DNA of 64,000 bases from Chitinophaga sp. (GCF_019236475.1 NZ_JAFAIX010000009.1:310001-374000), one strand, 5' to 3'; positions 48,043 through 58,868 are shown, counted from the first letter of the stretch. Made by a program: numbers and translations. Notes: generated from the letters alone by a model not told the origin.

Positions 48043-49299
48043 CTATTTATTTTTGTCTATTAGTGACTTTAAATCTTTTATCTTTTGCGCAAAATAAGCG
48101 TTTTTGTTGGGATTAAGCAAACTTAATTTTTGATATATCTGTATGGCATTCTGGTACTGATGCTGACGTACCCAAATTTCTGCCAATGTTTCAGATACAA
48201 TGTCTGTATCCACCTTAATAGAATCCAAAGCCATTTTCTCTACTGTTTCAGAGATTTCAGGCTCTTCGGTCTCTTCATACAGGCGGTGCAGTTGTTGCTG
48301 ATACCAATCTTTGCTGGTTCTGCCAGCGAAATTATCCTTCATCTGGCGTAGCCAGGAGGTAAAACTCTTCATTTCGGCTTCTCGCTGCACACTCAGTTCA
48401 TCAGCATGTTCCGGATCTTTCAAGCGTTTATATGCAAAATAATCATCTGTGAATAGTGGCTGAAATACTAATTCTGTTGCTTCTTCTGTCGGAATTTCCA
48501 ATGGAAATATTTTTATCGGCTCGGAAGACGCTTCTTCGGCTTCCGGCACTGCTGTTGTTTCAAAATTGTTTATGTCTGCTTGTGGCGGCGCAGCACTACT
48601 CACCTCTGGCTCATCCTCAGCAACAGGCGATGGTTCCGTTGCAACCGGCTCCTCTGCTGCTGCTAAGTGTACAGAAGGATCCAGTATGGCCATGTCTTCC
48701 GTTACTTCTTCCTCTACTGCCTGATCTACTACTTCCGCTGCTGGTAATTGAACAGTAGGGTTCAAGATGTCAAGGTCATGCTTCACTTCTTCCTCCACTG
48801 CCTGATCTACTACTTCTGCTGCTGATAATTGAACAGTAGGGTTCAAGATGTCAAGGTCCTGCGATACTTCCGCTTCATCATGCTGAATGGTTGTTGACTG
48901 TGTATTCAGTACGGAAGGCTCATGGATAATGGCCTCCGTGAAGGCGGTGGGCACTGCAGGTATATCGGCTTCGGTGTTTGCAGGAGCAGGGGGTGTGTGA
49001 ATAGCTTCCGGAAGCGTATCCGTAGGAATAACCCGCGCAATACGTTCTTCTACTGGCATTAATACCGCTTCGGTAGTAACGAACTGGTAGAAATGATGGG
49101 CCTGATGGCTGTAGATGCTACCGGTTTTGACAGTAGGACTATTTAAATCCTCATGGCGACTATAATCTTTCTTTGCCATAAGCACGCGAGCGGTTGCAAA
49201 GTAAGGATATTCCGTCACCAGCTTTTTTAAAGCGGCTTCATCTACCTGGTGAAGATCAGGTACATGGAAGATATGCTCAATAATCCTGTTTGGTGTCAT
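48043..49299 (-). CDS. TPR-like hypothetical protein with internal 27-aa repeats
   Basis: C-terminal ETLAEIWVRQHQYQNAIQIYQKLSLLNPNKNAYFAQKI TPR-like unit; low-complexity acidic repeat region. Confidence 0.8.
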   Translation of the reverse strand: MTPNRIIEHIFHVPDLHQVDEAALKKLVTEYPYFATARVLMAKKDYSRHEDLNSPTVKTGSIYSHQAHHFYQFVTTEAVLMPVEERIARVIPTDTLPEAIHTPPAPANTEADIPAVPTAFTEAIIHEPSVLNTQSTTIQHDEAEVSQDLDILNPTVQLSAAEVVDQAVEEEVKHDLDILNPTVQLPAAEVVDQAVEEEVTEDMAILDPSVHLAAAEEPVATEPSPVAEDEPEVSSAAPPQADINNFETTAVPEAEEASSEPIKIFPLEIPTEEATELVFQPLFTDDYFAYKRLKDPEHADELSVQREAEMKSFTSWLRQMKDNFAGRTSKDWYQQQLHRLYEETEEPEISETVEKMALDSIKVDTDIVSETLAEIWVRQHQYQNAIQIYQKLSLLNPNKNAYFAQKIKDLKSLIDKNK

Positions 49300-49353
49300 A
49301 CCTGCTAATGTAATAAAAATCTGATATGTATCAGTCGTTGCTACAGAATTTGA

Positions 49354-49887
49354 CTACCAGTTAGCAAATGCCCGGTTAAAGATATCATCCGTAATATTCG
49401 GAATGATTTCATTATCCAGGAGGCCATTCTCTACGCTGCTCGCCAGTGAGGTAGCGGGGAAGTCGGCGCTACGGGAGAAGGATTGCGTGAATCCTTTTTT
49501 ATCGCCCACACGCTTCAGGAATATTACATTCACGGTCACTGTCAGCCTAGATCTGGAAGATTTATCGACATTGGTTACAGCGGCATTGGAATAAGTGTAA
49601 CCGGTGATGGTAGCCCTGAATTCATAATCCGCTCTCGGTTCTGTTTCCGCAACTTGTACCAGTTTGGTTTGTCCTTGAATTTTATCACGGAGTTTTTGCG
49701 TCATACGTTGGCCCAGGGTAGGGTTGTTGATAGGCGCTCTATTCTCCACAAAACGAACATTCACGGTTTTTGCTTCCTGGTCGATACTGGCGCCGGTGGC
49801 GGAGTATTTAACGGAGCAGCCGCTTAATATGGCGAGTACTCCGAAGGTCAGGAGTATCGGGAATAATTTCCTCATGTATGGATGCAT
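49354..49887 (-). CDS. LptE-like LPS-assembly lipoprotein
   Basis: Lipobox LAILSGCSVKYSATGASID; position next to the sigma-54 regulator and miaB as in many Bacteroidota. Confidence 0.8.
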   Translation of the reverse strand: MHPYMRKLFPILLTFGVLAILSGCSVKYSATGASIDQEAKTVNVRFVENRAPINNPTLGQRMTQKLRDKIQGQTKLVQVAETEPRADYEFRATITGYTYSNAAVTNVDKSSRSRLTVTVNVIFLKRVGDKKGFTQSFSRSADFPATSLASSVENGLLDNEIIPNITDDIFNRAFANW

Positions 49888-49891
49888 TATT

Positions 49892-51133
49892 TTATTCTGC
49901 GATGTTATATTCTTTCAGTTTCCTGTACAGGGTTCTTTCAGAAATCCCCAGATCCAAAGCGGCATCTTTACGTTTGCCCTTATGTTTTTTGAGGGCTTTG
50001 ACGATGAGTTCCTTCTCTTTGTCGGCGATAGAAAGTGTTTCCTCTACTTCTTCGTGGTGATCGATTTTATTATCCTGTATAATGATAGGCTGTGCATTAC
50101 CAATGGTGGGCGCCTGCGGTGCAATATCTGTTGCCGTGGCAGGGTAGCTGTGTAATACATGGGTATCTGCTGGATGGAAATCGTGATTGTGTGCAATGGT
50201 CGGATTTTGCAGAATATCGAAGAACATCTTTTTCAGTTCTGTTACATCTTTCTTCATATCGAAGAAAAGTTTGTACAGGATGTCCCTTTCACTGGCGAAA
50301 TCGCCGCCATGTGGCTGAGGTGCAGCCAGCATGGGCAGTCTGTTTACTTCCAGGTGTTCTGGCAAGAATCGTTTCAGATCATGTGCCGTGACCATTTTAT
50401 CCGTAGATAGTACAGAAATCTGTTCTGCAATATTTTTCAGTTCTCTTACATTACCTCTCCATGGATAATTAACGAGCGCGTTGCGAGCTTCATCATCCAG
50501 TTGAATAGAAGGGGTTTTATATTTTTCAGAGAAATCTACGGAGAACTTACGGAAGAGCAGGGGAATATCCTCTTTTCTGTCACGTAGTGCAGGTACGCGG
50601 ATAGGTACGGTGTTGAGCCTGTAGTAGAGGTCTTCTCTGAACTTCCCTTGTTGGGTTCGTTCGAGGAGATCCCTATTGGTAGCGGCAATTACGCGTACAT
50701 CTGTTTTTTGTACTTTGGACGAACCCACGCGAATATATTCGCCAGTTTCCAGTACGCGGAGTAGTCGCGCTTGTGTTCCCAGCGGCATTTCCCCGATTTC
50801 ATCCAAGAAGATAGTACCGCCATTAACGGTTTCAAAATAACCTTTACGGTTGTCTACTGCACCGGTGAAGGAGCCTTTTTCGTGTCCGAATAGCTCGGAG
50901 TCGATAGTGCCTTCCGGAATAGCGCCGCAGTTTACCGCGATGAACGGATTGTGTTTGCGGGCGCTTAACGCATGGATGATCTGCGAGAATACTTCCTTAC
51001 CAACGCCGCTCTCTCCGTTTATCAGCACGGTGAGATCGGTATTGGCTACCTGTACAGCCACCTGCAGCGCGTAATTCAGCGCCGGGCTATTGCCGATAAT
51101 GCCGAACCTGTTTTTGATAGCCTGTATATCCAT
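49892..51133 (-). CDS. Sigma-54 interacting transcriptional regulator (AAA+ and Fis-type HTH)
   Basis: INGESGVGKEVFSQIIHA; NCGAIPEGTIDSELFGHEKGSFTGA; C-terminal KRKDAALDLGISERTLYRKLKEY. Confidence 0.95.
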   Translation of the reverse strand: MDIQAIKNRFGIIGNSPALNYALQVAVQVANTDLTVLINGESGVGKEVFSQIIHALSARKHNPFIAVNCGAIPEGTIDSELFGHEKGSFTGAVDNRKGYFETVNGGTIFLDEIGEMPLGTQARLLRVLETGEYIRVGSSKVQKTDVRVIAATNRDLLERTQQGKFREDLYYRLNTVPIRVPALRDRKEDIPLLFRKFSVDFSEKYKTPSIQLDDEARNALVNYPWRGNVRELKNIAEQISVLSTDKMVTAHDLKRFLPEHLEVNRLPMLAAPQPHGGDFASERDILYKLFFDMKKDVTELKKMFFDILQNPTIAHNHDFHPADTHVLHSYPATATDIAPQAPTIGNAQPIIIQDNKIDHHEEVEETLSIADKEKELIVKALKKHKGKRKDAALDLGISERTLYRKLKEYNIAE

Positions 51134-51184
51134 TTTTCGTTAAGCCGGTTTAGTGATATGATAATTATTACGGTGAAACAGTGC

Positions 51185-52609
51185 TTACTGTACCGCTACT
51201 CCTCTCAATGTTCCAGAAGTGCAGCTTTCCACTTTCACCATAACGTAATCTCCTTTCTGATAGTTTTCTTTCGGGAATACAATCACTTTATTCTGATCGT
51301 TTCTGCCGTAAAGTTCATCTGATGAGCGTTTGGAAGTGCCTTCCACCAATACTTTAAAGGTGCGACCTACTTCGCGCTGCATTCCTGCCAAGGAATTCTG
51401 GCGGTGGAGTTCTACTACTTCCGCCAATCTTCTTTTCTTCACATCTTCTGGAATATCATCCTGGTAACGACGTGCTGCCAGGGTGCCCGGACGCTCGGAA
51501 TAAAAGTACATATATGCCAGGTCATAACGAGCAAATCTCATCATGGCCATGGTATCTTGATGATCCTCTTCTGTTTCAGTGCAGAAACCAGTGATAATAT
51601 CAGTAGAAAGACCGCAATCCGGCAGTATTTCACGGATACGCTCTACTTTTTTGATATACCACTCACGGGTATACGTACGGTTCATCAACTGTAAGATACG
51701 GGTGCTACCACTCTGCACAGGTAGATGTATATAATTACAAATGTTTTCGTACTTCGCCATGATGAAGAGTACTTCATCTGTGATATCTTTTGGATGGGAG
51801 GTGCTGAAACGTACGCGGAGCAAAGGATTGATCAATGCTACTTTTTCTAGCAACTGGGCAAATGTAACGGTTTCATCTCCGGCATCGTTGGTCCAGTAAT
51901 AGGAATCCACGTTCTGACCGAGGAGGGTTACTTCCCGATAACCATTGTCGAACAGCTCTTGCGCTTCCCGAATAATGGAATAGGCATCCCGACTCCTCTC
52001 ACGGCCACGGGTAAACGGTACTACGCAGAAGGTACACATATTGTTGCACCCACGCATGATGGATACAAAACTTGTCACACCGTTATTATCTAGTCTCACC
52101 GGACTGATATCTCCATACGTTTCCTCTCTACTCAACAACACATTTACCGATTTCTGACCGCCTTCCGCTTCTGCAATGAGGGCAGGCAGACTGCGATAGG
52201 CATCTGGACCTACTACCAGGTCTACCAGTTTCTCTTCATCCAGCAGTTTACCTTTCAATCGCTCAGCCATACATCCTAGGATACCTACTAATAACCCCGG
52301 ACGCTCTTTCTTCGCACTCTTAAACTCCGTCAGGCGTTTACGTACCGTTTGTTCCGCTTTCTCCCGAATCGAACAGGTATTCACCAGGATGAGATTCGCT
52401 TCCTCTAGGTTACGGGTAGCACCAAATCCTTCGTCATTCAGAATGGATGCTACGATCTCACTATCGTTGAAGTTCATCGCACATCCGTAACTTTCTATAT
52501 AAAATTTCTTGCTATATGTATTGGAATGGTTGGCAGCAGGTGAGAAGGCTTCCCCCTGTCTACTTTCATCATGCACTTTGGTGTTCTGATCCAGCATTTC
52601 CTTTCTCAA
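51185..52609 (-). CDS. miaB: tRNA-2-methylthio-N6-dimethylallyladenosine synthase
   Basis: [17 protein letters not shown]; radical [29 protein letters not shown]-like C-terminus. Confidence 0.96.
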   Translation of the reverse strand: MRKEMLDQNTKVHDESRQGEAFSPAANHSNTYSKKFYIESYGCAMNFNDSEIVASILNDEGFGATRNLEEANLILVNTCSIREKAEQTVRKRLTEFKSAKKERPGLLVGILGCMAERLKGKLLDEEKLVDLVVGPDAYRSLPALIAEAEGGQKSVNVLLSREETYGDISPVRLDNNGVTSFVSIMRGCNNMCTFCVVPFTRGRERSRDAYSIIREAQELFDNGYREVTLLGQNVDSYYWTNDAGDETVTFAQLLEKVALINPLLRVRFSTSHPKDITDEVLFIMAKYENICNYIHLPVQSGSTRILQLMNRTYTREWYIKKVERIREILPDCGLSTDIITGFCTETEEDHQDTMAMMRFARYDLAYMYFYSERPGTLAARRYQDDIPEDVKKRRLAEVVELHRQNSLAGMQREVGRTFKVLVEGTSKRSSDELYGRNDQNKVIVFPKENYQKGDYVMVKVESCTSGTLRGVAVQ

Positions 52610-52686
52610 ATTTAGGATGGCAAAAATAAGGAATAAAAGTTGAAAATGCCATTATGTCATTTTGATTGGCTAGCTTAAAAATGAAA

Positions 52687-52711
52687 ACCCCTCCCGTCAG
52701 GCGGAAGGGGT
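52687..52711 (-). terminator. Putative terminator
   Basis: CCCCTcCCGtcaggCGGaAGGGG with T-rich sequence on the minus strand. Confidence 0.7.
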
Positions 52712-52738
52712 AGGAAATAGCTTGTATGGCATGGAAAA

Positions 52739-53239
52739 CTATGCCTTTACACCCAATTTAGTGGCCAACCAGCTATCTTTCAGCGGGATGAGCCATTTGG
52801 TGTCCAGGTCGGCTTTATTCAGCACGGTATTATTCAAATACAGGGTATTTTCGTCGATATAGCCTTTTTCCAGGGCGTAAGGCACCTGGGCCAGTGGCAG
52901 CAACTGTACTTTATCTTTTACGATGAAGCCCAGCAACAGGCGATCGAAGAGGTTTACCTCGTATTGTCTTTCCAGGCTCTTGATGATACGTACGGAGCTG
53001 TCGGTACTACAACCGCTCACCATCGTTTGCGTTTCATCTGCCATTAAAATGATTACATGGTTCATCACCACGCCACCCCATCCTTTAATAGGGTCGCCAT
53101 GGGCATTCCATTGCGCCGTAAATTGGTGCAGTTGTTCGTTGATCTCCAATACTTCCTGTTCGTTGAATGGTCGATTGCTCTGATATATCCAAACCCTGGA
53201 AGAAGGAGAAAATCCCTCAGGGAAATTTATCTTGTCCAT
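52739..53239 (-). CDS. Conserved hypothetical protein
   Basis: MDKINFPEGFSPSSRVWIYQSNRPFNEQEVLEINEQLHQFTAQWNAHGDPIKGW; intact ORF in a conserved-looking cluster. Confidence 0.75.
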   Translation of the reverse strand: MDKINFPEGFSPSSRVWIYQSNRPFNEQEVLEINEQLHQFTAQWNAHGDPIKGWGGVVMNHVIILMADETQTMVSGCSTDSSVRIIKSLERQYEVNLFDRLLLGFIVKDKVQLLPLAQVPYALEKGYIDENTLYLNNTVLNKADLDTKWLIPLKDSWLATKLGVKA

Positions 53240-53263
53240 ACTACAAAATTAGGTAATTCGGAT

Positions 53264-54043
53264 TTATTTCATGCTTTCGGCAATGATTTCGGCTAGGTCC
53301 AGTACCTGTACGGTATCTTCCTTGCCGGCTTCCTTCACACCGTCTGTGAGCATGGTCATACAGAAAGGACAGTTGGAGGCTACTACGGAAGCACCGGTTT
53401 CCACGGCTTCCCGGCCACGCTCAAAGTTGACACGGTCCGTACCTTTTTCCTCCTCCTTGAACATCTGCGCTCCACCGGCTCCACAGCAAAGACCTTTACT
53501 GCGACAGCGTTTCATCTCTATTAACTCGGCATCCAGTATTTCCAAGACTTTACGGGGCGCTTCATAGATATTATTCGCCCTGCCCAGGTAACAAGAATCA
53601 TGATAGGTGATTTTCTTACCCTTGAAGTTGCCGCCTTCTTTCAGTCGGATCTTCCCCTGGTCTATCAACTGTTGGAGATAGGTGGTATGGTGAATCACTT
53701 CATAATTACCACCCAGGGCAGGGTATTCATTTTTTATGGTGTTGAAGCAGTGAGGACAGGTCGTAACGATCTTCTTCACTTCATACATATTCAATACCTG
53801 GATATTGCTTTGGGCCATCATCTGGAAGATGAACTCGTTACCAGCGCGGCGTGCAGGATCGCCGGTGCAGCTTTCTTCTCTTCCCAGTACGGCAAATTTT
53901 ACCCCTACCTTATCCAGGATAGTGGCAAATGCCTTGGTTATCTTTTGTGTACGCTGATCGAAGCTGCTTGCACATCCCACCCAGAATAATACTTCCGGCG
54001 TTTCACTATTCGCGGCATATTCTGCCATTGTCTTTATATGCAT
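53264..54043 (-). CDS. (Fe-S)-binding CCG-domain protein (heterodisulfide-reductase-like)
   Basis: WVGCASSFDQR...CPHCFNTIKNEYP...YHDSCYLGRANNIYEAPR...GLCCGAGGAQMF. Confidence 0.92.
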   Translation of the reverse strand: MHIKTMAEYAANSETPEVLFWVGCASSFDQRTQKITKAFATILDKVGVKFAVLGREESCTGDPARRAGNEFIFQMMAQSNIQVLNMYEVKKIVTTCPHCFNTIKNEYPALGGNYEVIHHTTYLQQLIDQGKIRLKEGGNFKGKKITYHDSCYLGRANNIYEAPRKVLEILDAELIEMKRCRSKGLCCGAGGAQMFKEEEKGTDRVNFERGREAVETGASVVASNCPFCMTMLTDGVKEAGKEDTVQVLDLAEIIAESMK

Positions 54044-54059
54044 CGGGAGATTTTTAAAA

Positions 54060-55382
54060 TTAACTATTCATTTCTTGGATCCATTGCTCACGGTCGTCTG
54101 GACCGAATTTCCATGGCGCCATGTTATTCTCGATGTTGCTGAACATGCCGGTCCATTCTGCCGGTGCGCTGGATTCTTCCATTACGAGGTAACGGCGCAG
54201 TTGGAGAATGATATCAAGAGGACTGATACTTACCGGGCATTCTTCCACACAGGCGTTGCAGGTAGTGCAGGCGCGCAGTTCTTCTTCCGTGATATAGTTA
54301 CGCAATAAGGTTTTGCCATCATCTTGGAAACTACCATTGGCTTTGATATTCTGACCTACTTCGGCTACACGGTCGCGGGTGTCCATCATGATTTTACGGG
54401 GAGACAACAGCTTCCCGGTCTGGTTAGCTGGACATGCAGCAGAGCACCTACCGCACTCGGTACAGCTATACGCATCTAGTAAGTTTTTCCAGGTAAGATC
54501 CTGTACATCCTTGGCGCCGAATTTCGGAATAACATCGGAAGCAGGTGCTTCGGAAGCCAGTTCCGGTTGGAGCATCGTTTTTACTTCATGCTGGATGGCA
54601 GGCATATTTTCCATTTCGCCCTTTGGTTCCAGGTTGGCATAATAGGCATTGGGAAATGCCAGGATAATATGCAAGTGTTTGGAATAGGGGAGATAGTTGA
54701 GGAAAGCCAGTACGCCGAGAATATGCATCCACCAGCAGCCACGCTCGATACCGATAACGGTGCTATCAGACATGCCGTGGAATACGGAGGCGAAATTATT
54801 GCTAATCCAGAAAGCGCCAGTAGGAATATAGTGCTCTACACCGCGCGCTTGCAGGTTTTGATCTGCCGCATTCATGGTGAGAAACAAGCACATTAATACG
54901 ATTTCGGTAATAAGGATATAATTGGCGTCGGACCGTGGCCATCCGTCCAGATCATGGCTGGCGAATCGTTTCAGTTTGATAATATTCCTGCGGATCAGGA
55001 AAATAGCACAACCCAGGATTACCAGAACAGCCAGGATCTCGAAAAGTCCTATCAGTACAGGGTAGAGGCTTCCTAATACGTTAACGAATAAACGATGCTG
55101 TCCCAAAATACCATCCAGGATGATCTCCAGGATTTCCAGGTTAATAATGATGAAGCCCGCATACACGAAGAAGTGCAGCACCGCTACCAAGGGGTTACGG
55201 AACATTTTCTTCTGACCGAAAGCCAGTAATAGCACGTTTTTCCAACGTTGATTCGGCTGGTCCGAAAGATCCGTATCCCGCCCCAGCAGTATGTTTTTCC
55301 TGATCTGGCGCACCTGTAGGGAGAACAGGTAAACGGCTATCCCAAAGGCAATTACAAATAACAACTCTTGTACAATTCGCAT
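54060..55382 (-). CDS. (Fe-S)-binding membrane oxidoreductase subunit
   Basis: TM N-terminus; two 4Fe-4S motifs CTECGRCSAACPANQTGK and CTTCNACVEECPVSISP. Confidence 0.92.
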   Translation of the reverse strand: MRIVQELLFVIAFGIAVYLFSLQVRQIRKNILLGRDTDLSDQPNQRWKNVLLLAFGQKKMFRNPLVAVLHFFVYAGFIIINLEILEIILDGILGQHRLFVNVLGSLYPVLIGLFEILAVLVILGCAIFLIRRNIIKLKRFASHDLDGWPRSDANYILITEIVLMCLFLTMNAADQNLQARGVEHYIPTGAFWISNNFASVFHGMSDSTVIGIERGCWWMHILGVLAFLNYLPYSKHLHIILAFPNAYYANLEPKGEMENMPAIQHEVKTMLQPELASEAPASDVIPKFGAKDVQDLTWKNLLDAYSCTECGRCSAACPANQTGKLLSPRKIMMDTRDRVAEVGQNIKANGSFQDDGKTLLRNYITEEELRACTTCNACVEECPVSISPLDIILQLRRYLVMEESSAPAEWTGMFSNIENNMAPWKFGPDDREQWIQEMNS

Positions 55383-55460
55383 TATTTCAGATTTGACTCC
55401 CTAATTTATGTTTTTTTTCGTTCGTAGAACGCAGATGGGTATTTTCACTATTTTTGATGT

Positions 55461-55955
55461 ATGGAAAGGAATGTAATTCTTACACAGGATATCATACAAA
55501 AGAAATTAGAGCGCATCGCTTATGAAATATATGAACATAACAGCGATGGCGAAGAAATCATCCTGGCAGGTATCTGGGAAAGAGGGCTGAATATTGCCCG
55601 TAAAATTGCGGATATACTGCAACAGATCTCTCCGCTGAAACCTCGTATCATTGAACTGCGATTGGATAAACAACAACCAAGTGAAGTTACTGTTTCAGAG
55701 CAGGTGGACTTCAATGGCAAGGTGGTAGTGGTAATCGATGATGTGGCGAACTCCGGACGTACCATGCTGTATGCCCTCAAACCTTTGCTGGCGTACCTCC
55801 CGCTGAAAATTCAGACGGCGGTACTGGTAGACAGAAAACATAAATCATTCCCGCTGTCGGTAGATTTTGTGGGTTTCTCGCTGGCAACTACCCTCCAAGA
55901 AAATGTAATAGTGGAAACGGAAGGTAGTGAAATCGTGTCTGCCTACTTAAAATAA
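55461..55955 (+). CDS. Phosphoribosyltransferase (PyrR-like)
   Basis: VVVIDDVANSGRTMLYAL PRPP-binding motif; LVDRKHKSFPLSVDFVGFSLATTLQENV. Confidence 0.88.
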   Translation: MERNVILTQDIIQKKLERIAYEIYEHNSDGEEIILAGIWERGLNIARKIADILQQISPLKPRIIELRLDKQQPSEVTVSEQVDFNGKVVVVIDDVANSGRTMLYALKPLLAYLPLKIQTAVLVDRKHKSFPLSVDFVGFSLATTLQENVIVETEGSEIVSAYLK

Positions 55956-55980
55956 TAATCAAGTAATTCTATGCATAATG

Positions 55981-56011
55981 ATCCGGTCATCTCTAGTGAC
56001 CGGATTTTTTA
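55981..56011. terminator. Terminator between convergent genes
   Basis: ATCCGGTCA-tctctag-TGACCGGAT followed by TTTTT. Confidence 0.85.
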
Positions 56012-56024
56012 TTGCCCCCTTTTT

Positions 56025-56963
56025 CTAGAAGTAAATGGGATGCAGGAACAATCGGCCTTTGCTGTCTAATTCCAGCGTAGGTGCTGGGAATTTCAGCATG
56101 TTCAATACTTGGAACATCACTTTTACCCCTTTCTTTTTCGTACGAATCCTGGTGAAATCCACATCTGGTGAAATATAGAACTGCCGGATACGGCCCATAT
56201 GCGTGTAGTCATAATGTTTACCATTGGTATCATCCCACCAGTTGACCGTACCGCCATACATATGCTCAGCGCCATAGCCTACAGAAATATTCAGCCAGCG
56301 CGGGAGGTTACTATTAGGTGCAAAAGAACGTAGGTTGACAGATAGCCAGTAGGTTTGGGCGTTATAATCCTTCAGGATTCTTTCCAGGAAACGTGTACCA
56401 AATAACTGGTTGGTTTTATCTTTTAATACCGGATCATCATATCTGCCGGGATGGGCACTGAATTTAATCTGGATACGTTGTTCATTCCAAGCCAATTCTT
56501 GACTGATCAGCATGGCGGAGCCAATAGTATTGGCGCCCATATCTCCCCAGGAGAAGCCCCATTCACTGGAATAGCCATCTAGTATTTCTATTACAGACTG
56601 ATAGGCGAGGCCACTCAATCCGCCGATCCATATTTGTTTTTTTCTTGGAAGTCCAGACCAGCGCCACATTTCGCGGCTATATTTCCCAATGAAATAAGCA
56701 CTGAAAATATGCCCCATTTTGTCCATCTGGTTCCACTCGTTCATATCATTGAAGAAATGGAAATTACTTCTGGGATAGTCTTTATACCAGGCAGCATTGA
56801 GGGCGATGAGACTAGTACCATACATTGCAGCAGTAGCGCCGCTAAGAATGGCCACTCGTCTTGGAATGGTAGTATCGGGAATGGTAGTAAAGGAAACTTT
56901 TTGCTGAGCGTAGCTAAAATGCAGCAAGAAGAGGATAGGTAATATGCACAGGATACGTTTCAT
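56025..56963 (-). CDS. DUF2279-like protein
   Basis: NEWNQMDKMGHIFSAYFIGKYSREMWRWSGLPRKKQIWIGGLSGLAYQSVIEILDGYSSEWGFSWGDMGANTIG. Confidence 0.75.
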   Translation of the reverse strand: MKRILCILPILFLLHFSYAQQKVSFTTIPDTTIPRRVAILSGATAAMYGTSLIALNAAWYKDYPRSNFHFFNDMNEWNQMDKMGHIFSAYFIGKYSREMWRWSGLPRKKQIWIGGLSGLAYQSVIEILDGYSSEWGFSWGDMGANTIGSAMLISQELAWNEQRIQIKFSAHPGRYDDPVLKDKTNQLFGTRFLERILKDYNAQTYWLSVNLRSFAPNSNLPRWLNISVGYGAEHMYGGTVNWWDDTNGKHYDYTHMGRIRQFYISPDVDFTRIRTKKKGVKVMFQVLNMLKFPAPTLELDSKGRLFLHPIYF

Positions 56964-56975
56964 GCTGCATTGAAA

Positions 56976-57001
56976 AACCGCAGCCCATGCGGACTGCGGT
57001 T
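56976..57001 (-). terminator. Putative terminator after phospho-sugar mutase
   Basis: AACCGCAG-...-CTGCGGTT with a T-run on the minus strand. Confidence 0.7.
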
Positions 57002-57017
57002 CTAAAGGTGTTTTTGC

Positions 57018-58748
57018 TTATTTCAGATGCATGTCCGAAATAATGCCATTTATTTTTGCTTCCAGTTCAGCGGTTACGGCGTCGTAATCAGCAACACTTT
57101 GCAGGGTTGTATTTACGCTGAAATAGAATTTAATTTTAGGTTCCGTACCGGAAGGACGGGCAGAAATTTTGCTACCGTCGGCCAGTACAAACTGCAATAC
57201 ATTGGATTTAGGCAGGTCGATCGGTTTGATTTCGCCTGTTTTGATATCCTTGATTTGTTTCAGTTGGTAATCGTACATCATTACCACTGGAGAGCCATTG
57301 ATAGCAGTAGGAGGGTTTTCCCTGTAGCCGCGCATCATTTCAGCAATTTCGTCGGCACCTCTCATTCCTTTTTTAGTGATAGAGATCAGTGATTCCAGGT
57401 AATAGCCGTATTTAATATAAATGCTGAGCAGTTGTTCGAAGAGGGTTTTGCCCTTGCTACGTGCTACTGCCGCCATTTCGCAGATCATTGCTACCGCAGA
57501 CACGGCGTCCTTGTCCCGCACCCTGTCGCCAATCATAGTACCATAAGATTCCTCACCACCACAGATGAATTTTTCTTTAGGTTCTTTATTGCGGATCAGT
57601 TCTGCGATCCATTTGAAGCCGGTAAGTACGTTATAGCAATTAATATTATTCTGTGCAGCAAATACATCGATCAGATCGGAGGTTACGACTGTTTTGCAGA
57701 CGAAATCTTCTGGTCTGGCGAGGCCTTTTTCTTTACGGCCTTCGATGATATAGTTGAAGAGGAGCGCTGCGGTTTGGTTACCATTGAGCAGGATCCATTT
57801 GCCATGGAGATCTTTAACGGCAATGCCTACACGGTCAGCGTCAGGGTCTGTACCGAGGAGGATATCCGCATCTATTGCCTCGGCTTTTTTCAGGCCAAGA
57901 CTCATCGCTTCTGCTTCTTCTGGGTTAGGATATACCACAGTAGGGAAGTTGCCATCTGGAGTGGCTTGTTCTTCTACAATGTTTACGTTGGTAAAGCCGT
58001 AACGTTTGAGGATTTCCGGTACCATGGTAATACCAGTACCGTGAATAGGCGTATAAACGATTTTCAGGTCGTGCTGTTGTTTGCAGATTTCCGGGTTGAT
58101 GCTCAGGGCCTGGAGTTCCTGGAGGTAAGCCTCGTCAATGTCTTTACCGATGATGGTAATATTGGCTTCGCCGCCGGTCCACTTTACTTCAGCCGGAGAA
58201 GTGATTTTCTCTACTTCGCGGATAACGTTTTTATCGTGAGGAGGTACCAGTTGGGCGCCATCATTCCAGTAAGCTTTGTAACCGTTGTACTCCCTTGGGT
58301 TATGGGAAGCAGTACATACTACACCGCCTTGGCAGTGCAGGTGACGGATGGTGAAAGACAGTTCCGGTGTAGGGCGGAGGCTTTCAAACAGGTATACTTT
58401 GATGCCATTGGCAGCGAAAACGTTGGCAGCGGTTTCTGCAAAGAAACGGGAATTGTTGCGACTGTCGTGCGCCAGTGCTACCTTAATCTCTCCTTCAAAG
58501 CTCTGTTTCAGGTAGTTGGCAAACCCTTGGGTAGCCATACCAACGGTATATTTATTCATCCGGTTGGTACCAACGCCCATAATGCCACGAAGGCCACCAG
58601 TCCCGAATTCGAGGTTACGGTAAAAAGCTTCTGTTAGGTCATCAGGGTTTTCAGCCTCCATTTTCTTAATGGTGGCAACGGTTTCCGCATCGTAGTTACC
58701 GTTGAGCCATTGGGCTACTTTGTTTTGAATATTGATATCCATGGTCAT
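57018..58748 (-). CDS. Phospho-sugar mutase (phosphoglucomutase/phosphomannomutase family)
   Basis: FGTGGLRGIMGVGTNRMN; VVCTASHNPREYNGYKAYW; LGTDPDADRVGIAV; GGEESYGTMIGD; RPSGTEPKIKFYF; start at 58748 or 58742 preferred over 58898. Confidence 0.94.
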   Translation of the reverse strand: MTMDINIQNKVAQWLNGNYDAETVATIKKMEAENPDDLTEAFYRNLEFGTGGLRGIMGVGTNRMNKYTVGMATQGFANYLKQSFEGEIKVALAHDSRNNSRFFAETAANVFAANGIKVYLFESLRPTPELSFTIRHLHCQGGVVCTASHNPREYNGYKAYWNDGAQLVPPHDKNVIREVEKITSPAEVKWTGGEANITIIGKDIDEAYLQELQALSINPEICKQQHDLKIVYTPIHGTGITMVPEILKRYGFTNVNIVEEQATPDGNFPTVVYPNPEEAEAMSLGLKKAEAIDADILLGTDPDADRVGIAVKDLHGKWILLNGNQTAALLFNYIIEGRKEKGLARPEDFVCKTVVTSDLIDVFAAQNNINCYNVLTGFKWIAELIRNKEPKEKFICGGEESYGTMIGDRVRDKDAVSAVAMICEMAAVARSKGKTLFEQLLSIYIKYGYYLESLISITKKGMRGADEIAEMMRGYRENPPTAINGSPVVMMYDYQLKQIKDIKTGEIKPIDLPKSNVLQFVLADGSKISARPSGTEPKIKFYFSVNTTLQSVADYDAVTAELEAKINGIISDMHLK

Positions 58749-58855
58749 CAGTTTTTTTATGGACTGGGAGGTCCAAATGGAGTGTAAAGTAAAAATAAAA
58801 AAACCAATGTGTGAAATTCCAATTCGGGATTTCATTGAAAATCCCAGGTATTGGT

Positions 58856-58863
58856 TAAATTTG
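58856..58863 (+). promoter_or_regulatory. Putative -7 box close to the pcm start codon
   Basis: TAAATTTG matches TAnnTTTG; TTG at 58835-58837; ATG at 58869. Confidence 0.45.
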
Positions 58864-58868
58864 TGATT

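Noticed and set aside
48456-48758. Leu-rich 100-aa plus-strand ORF
   Set aside because: Mirror image of the acidic repeat region of the gene on the minus strand.
57432-58637. 401-aa plus-strand ORF
   Set aside because: Fully antisense to the strongly supported phospho-sugar mutase; composition is a by-product of coding bias on the opposite strand.
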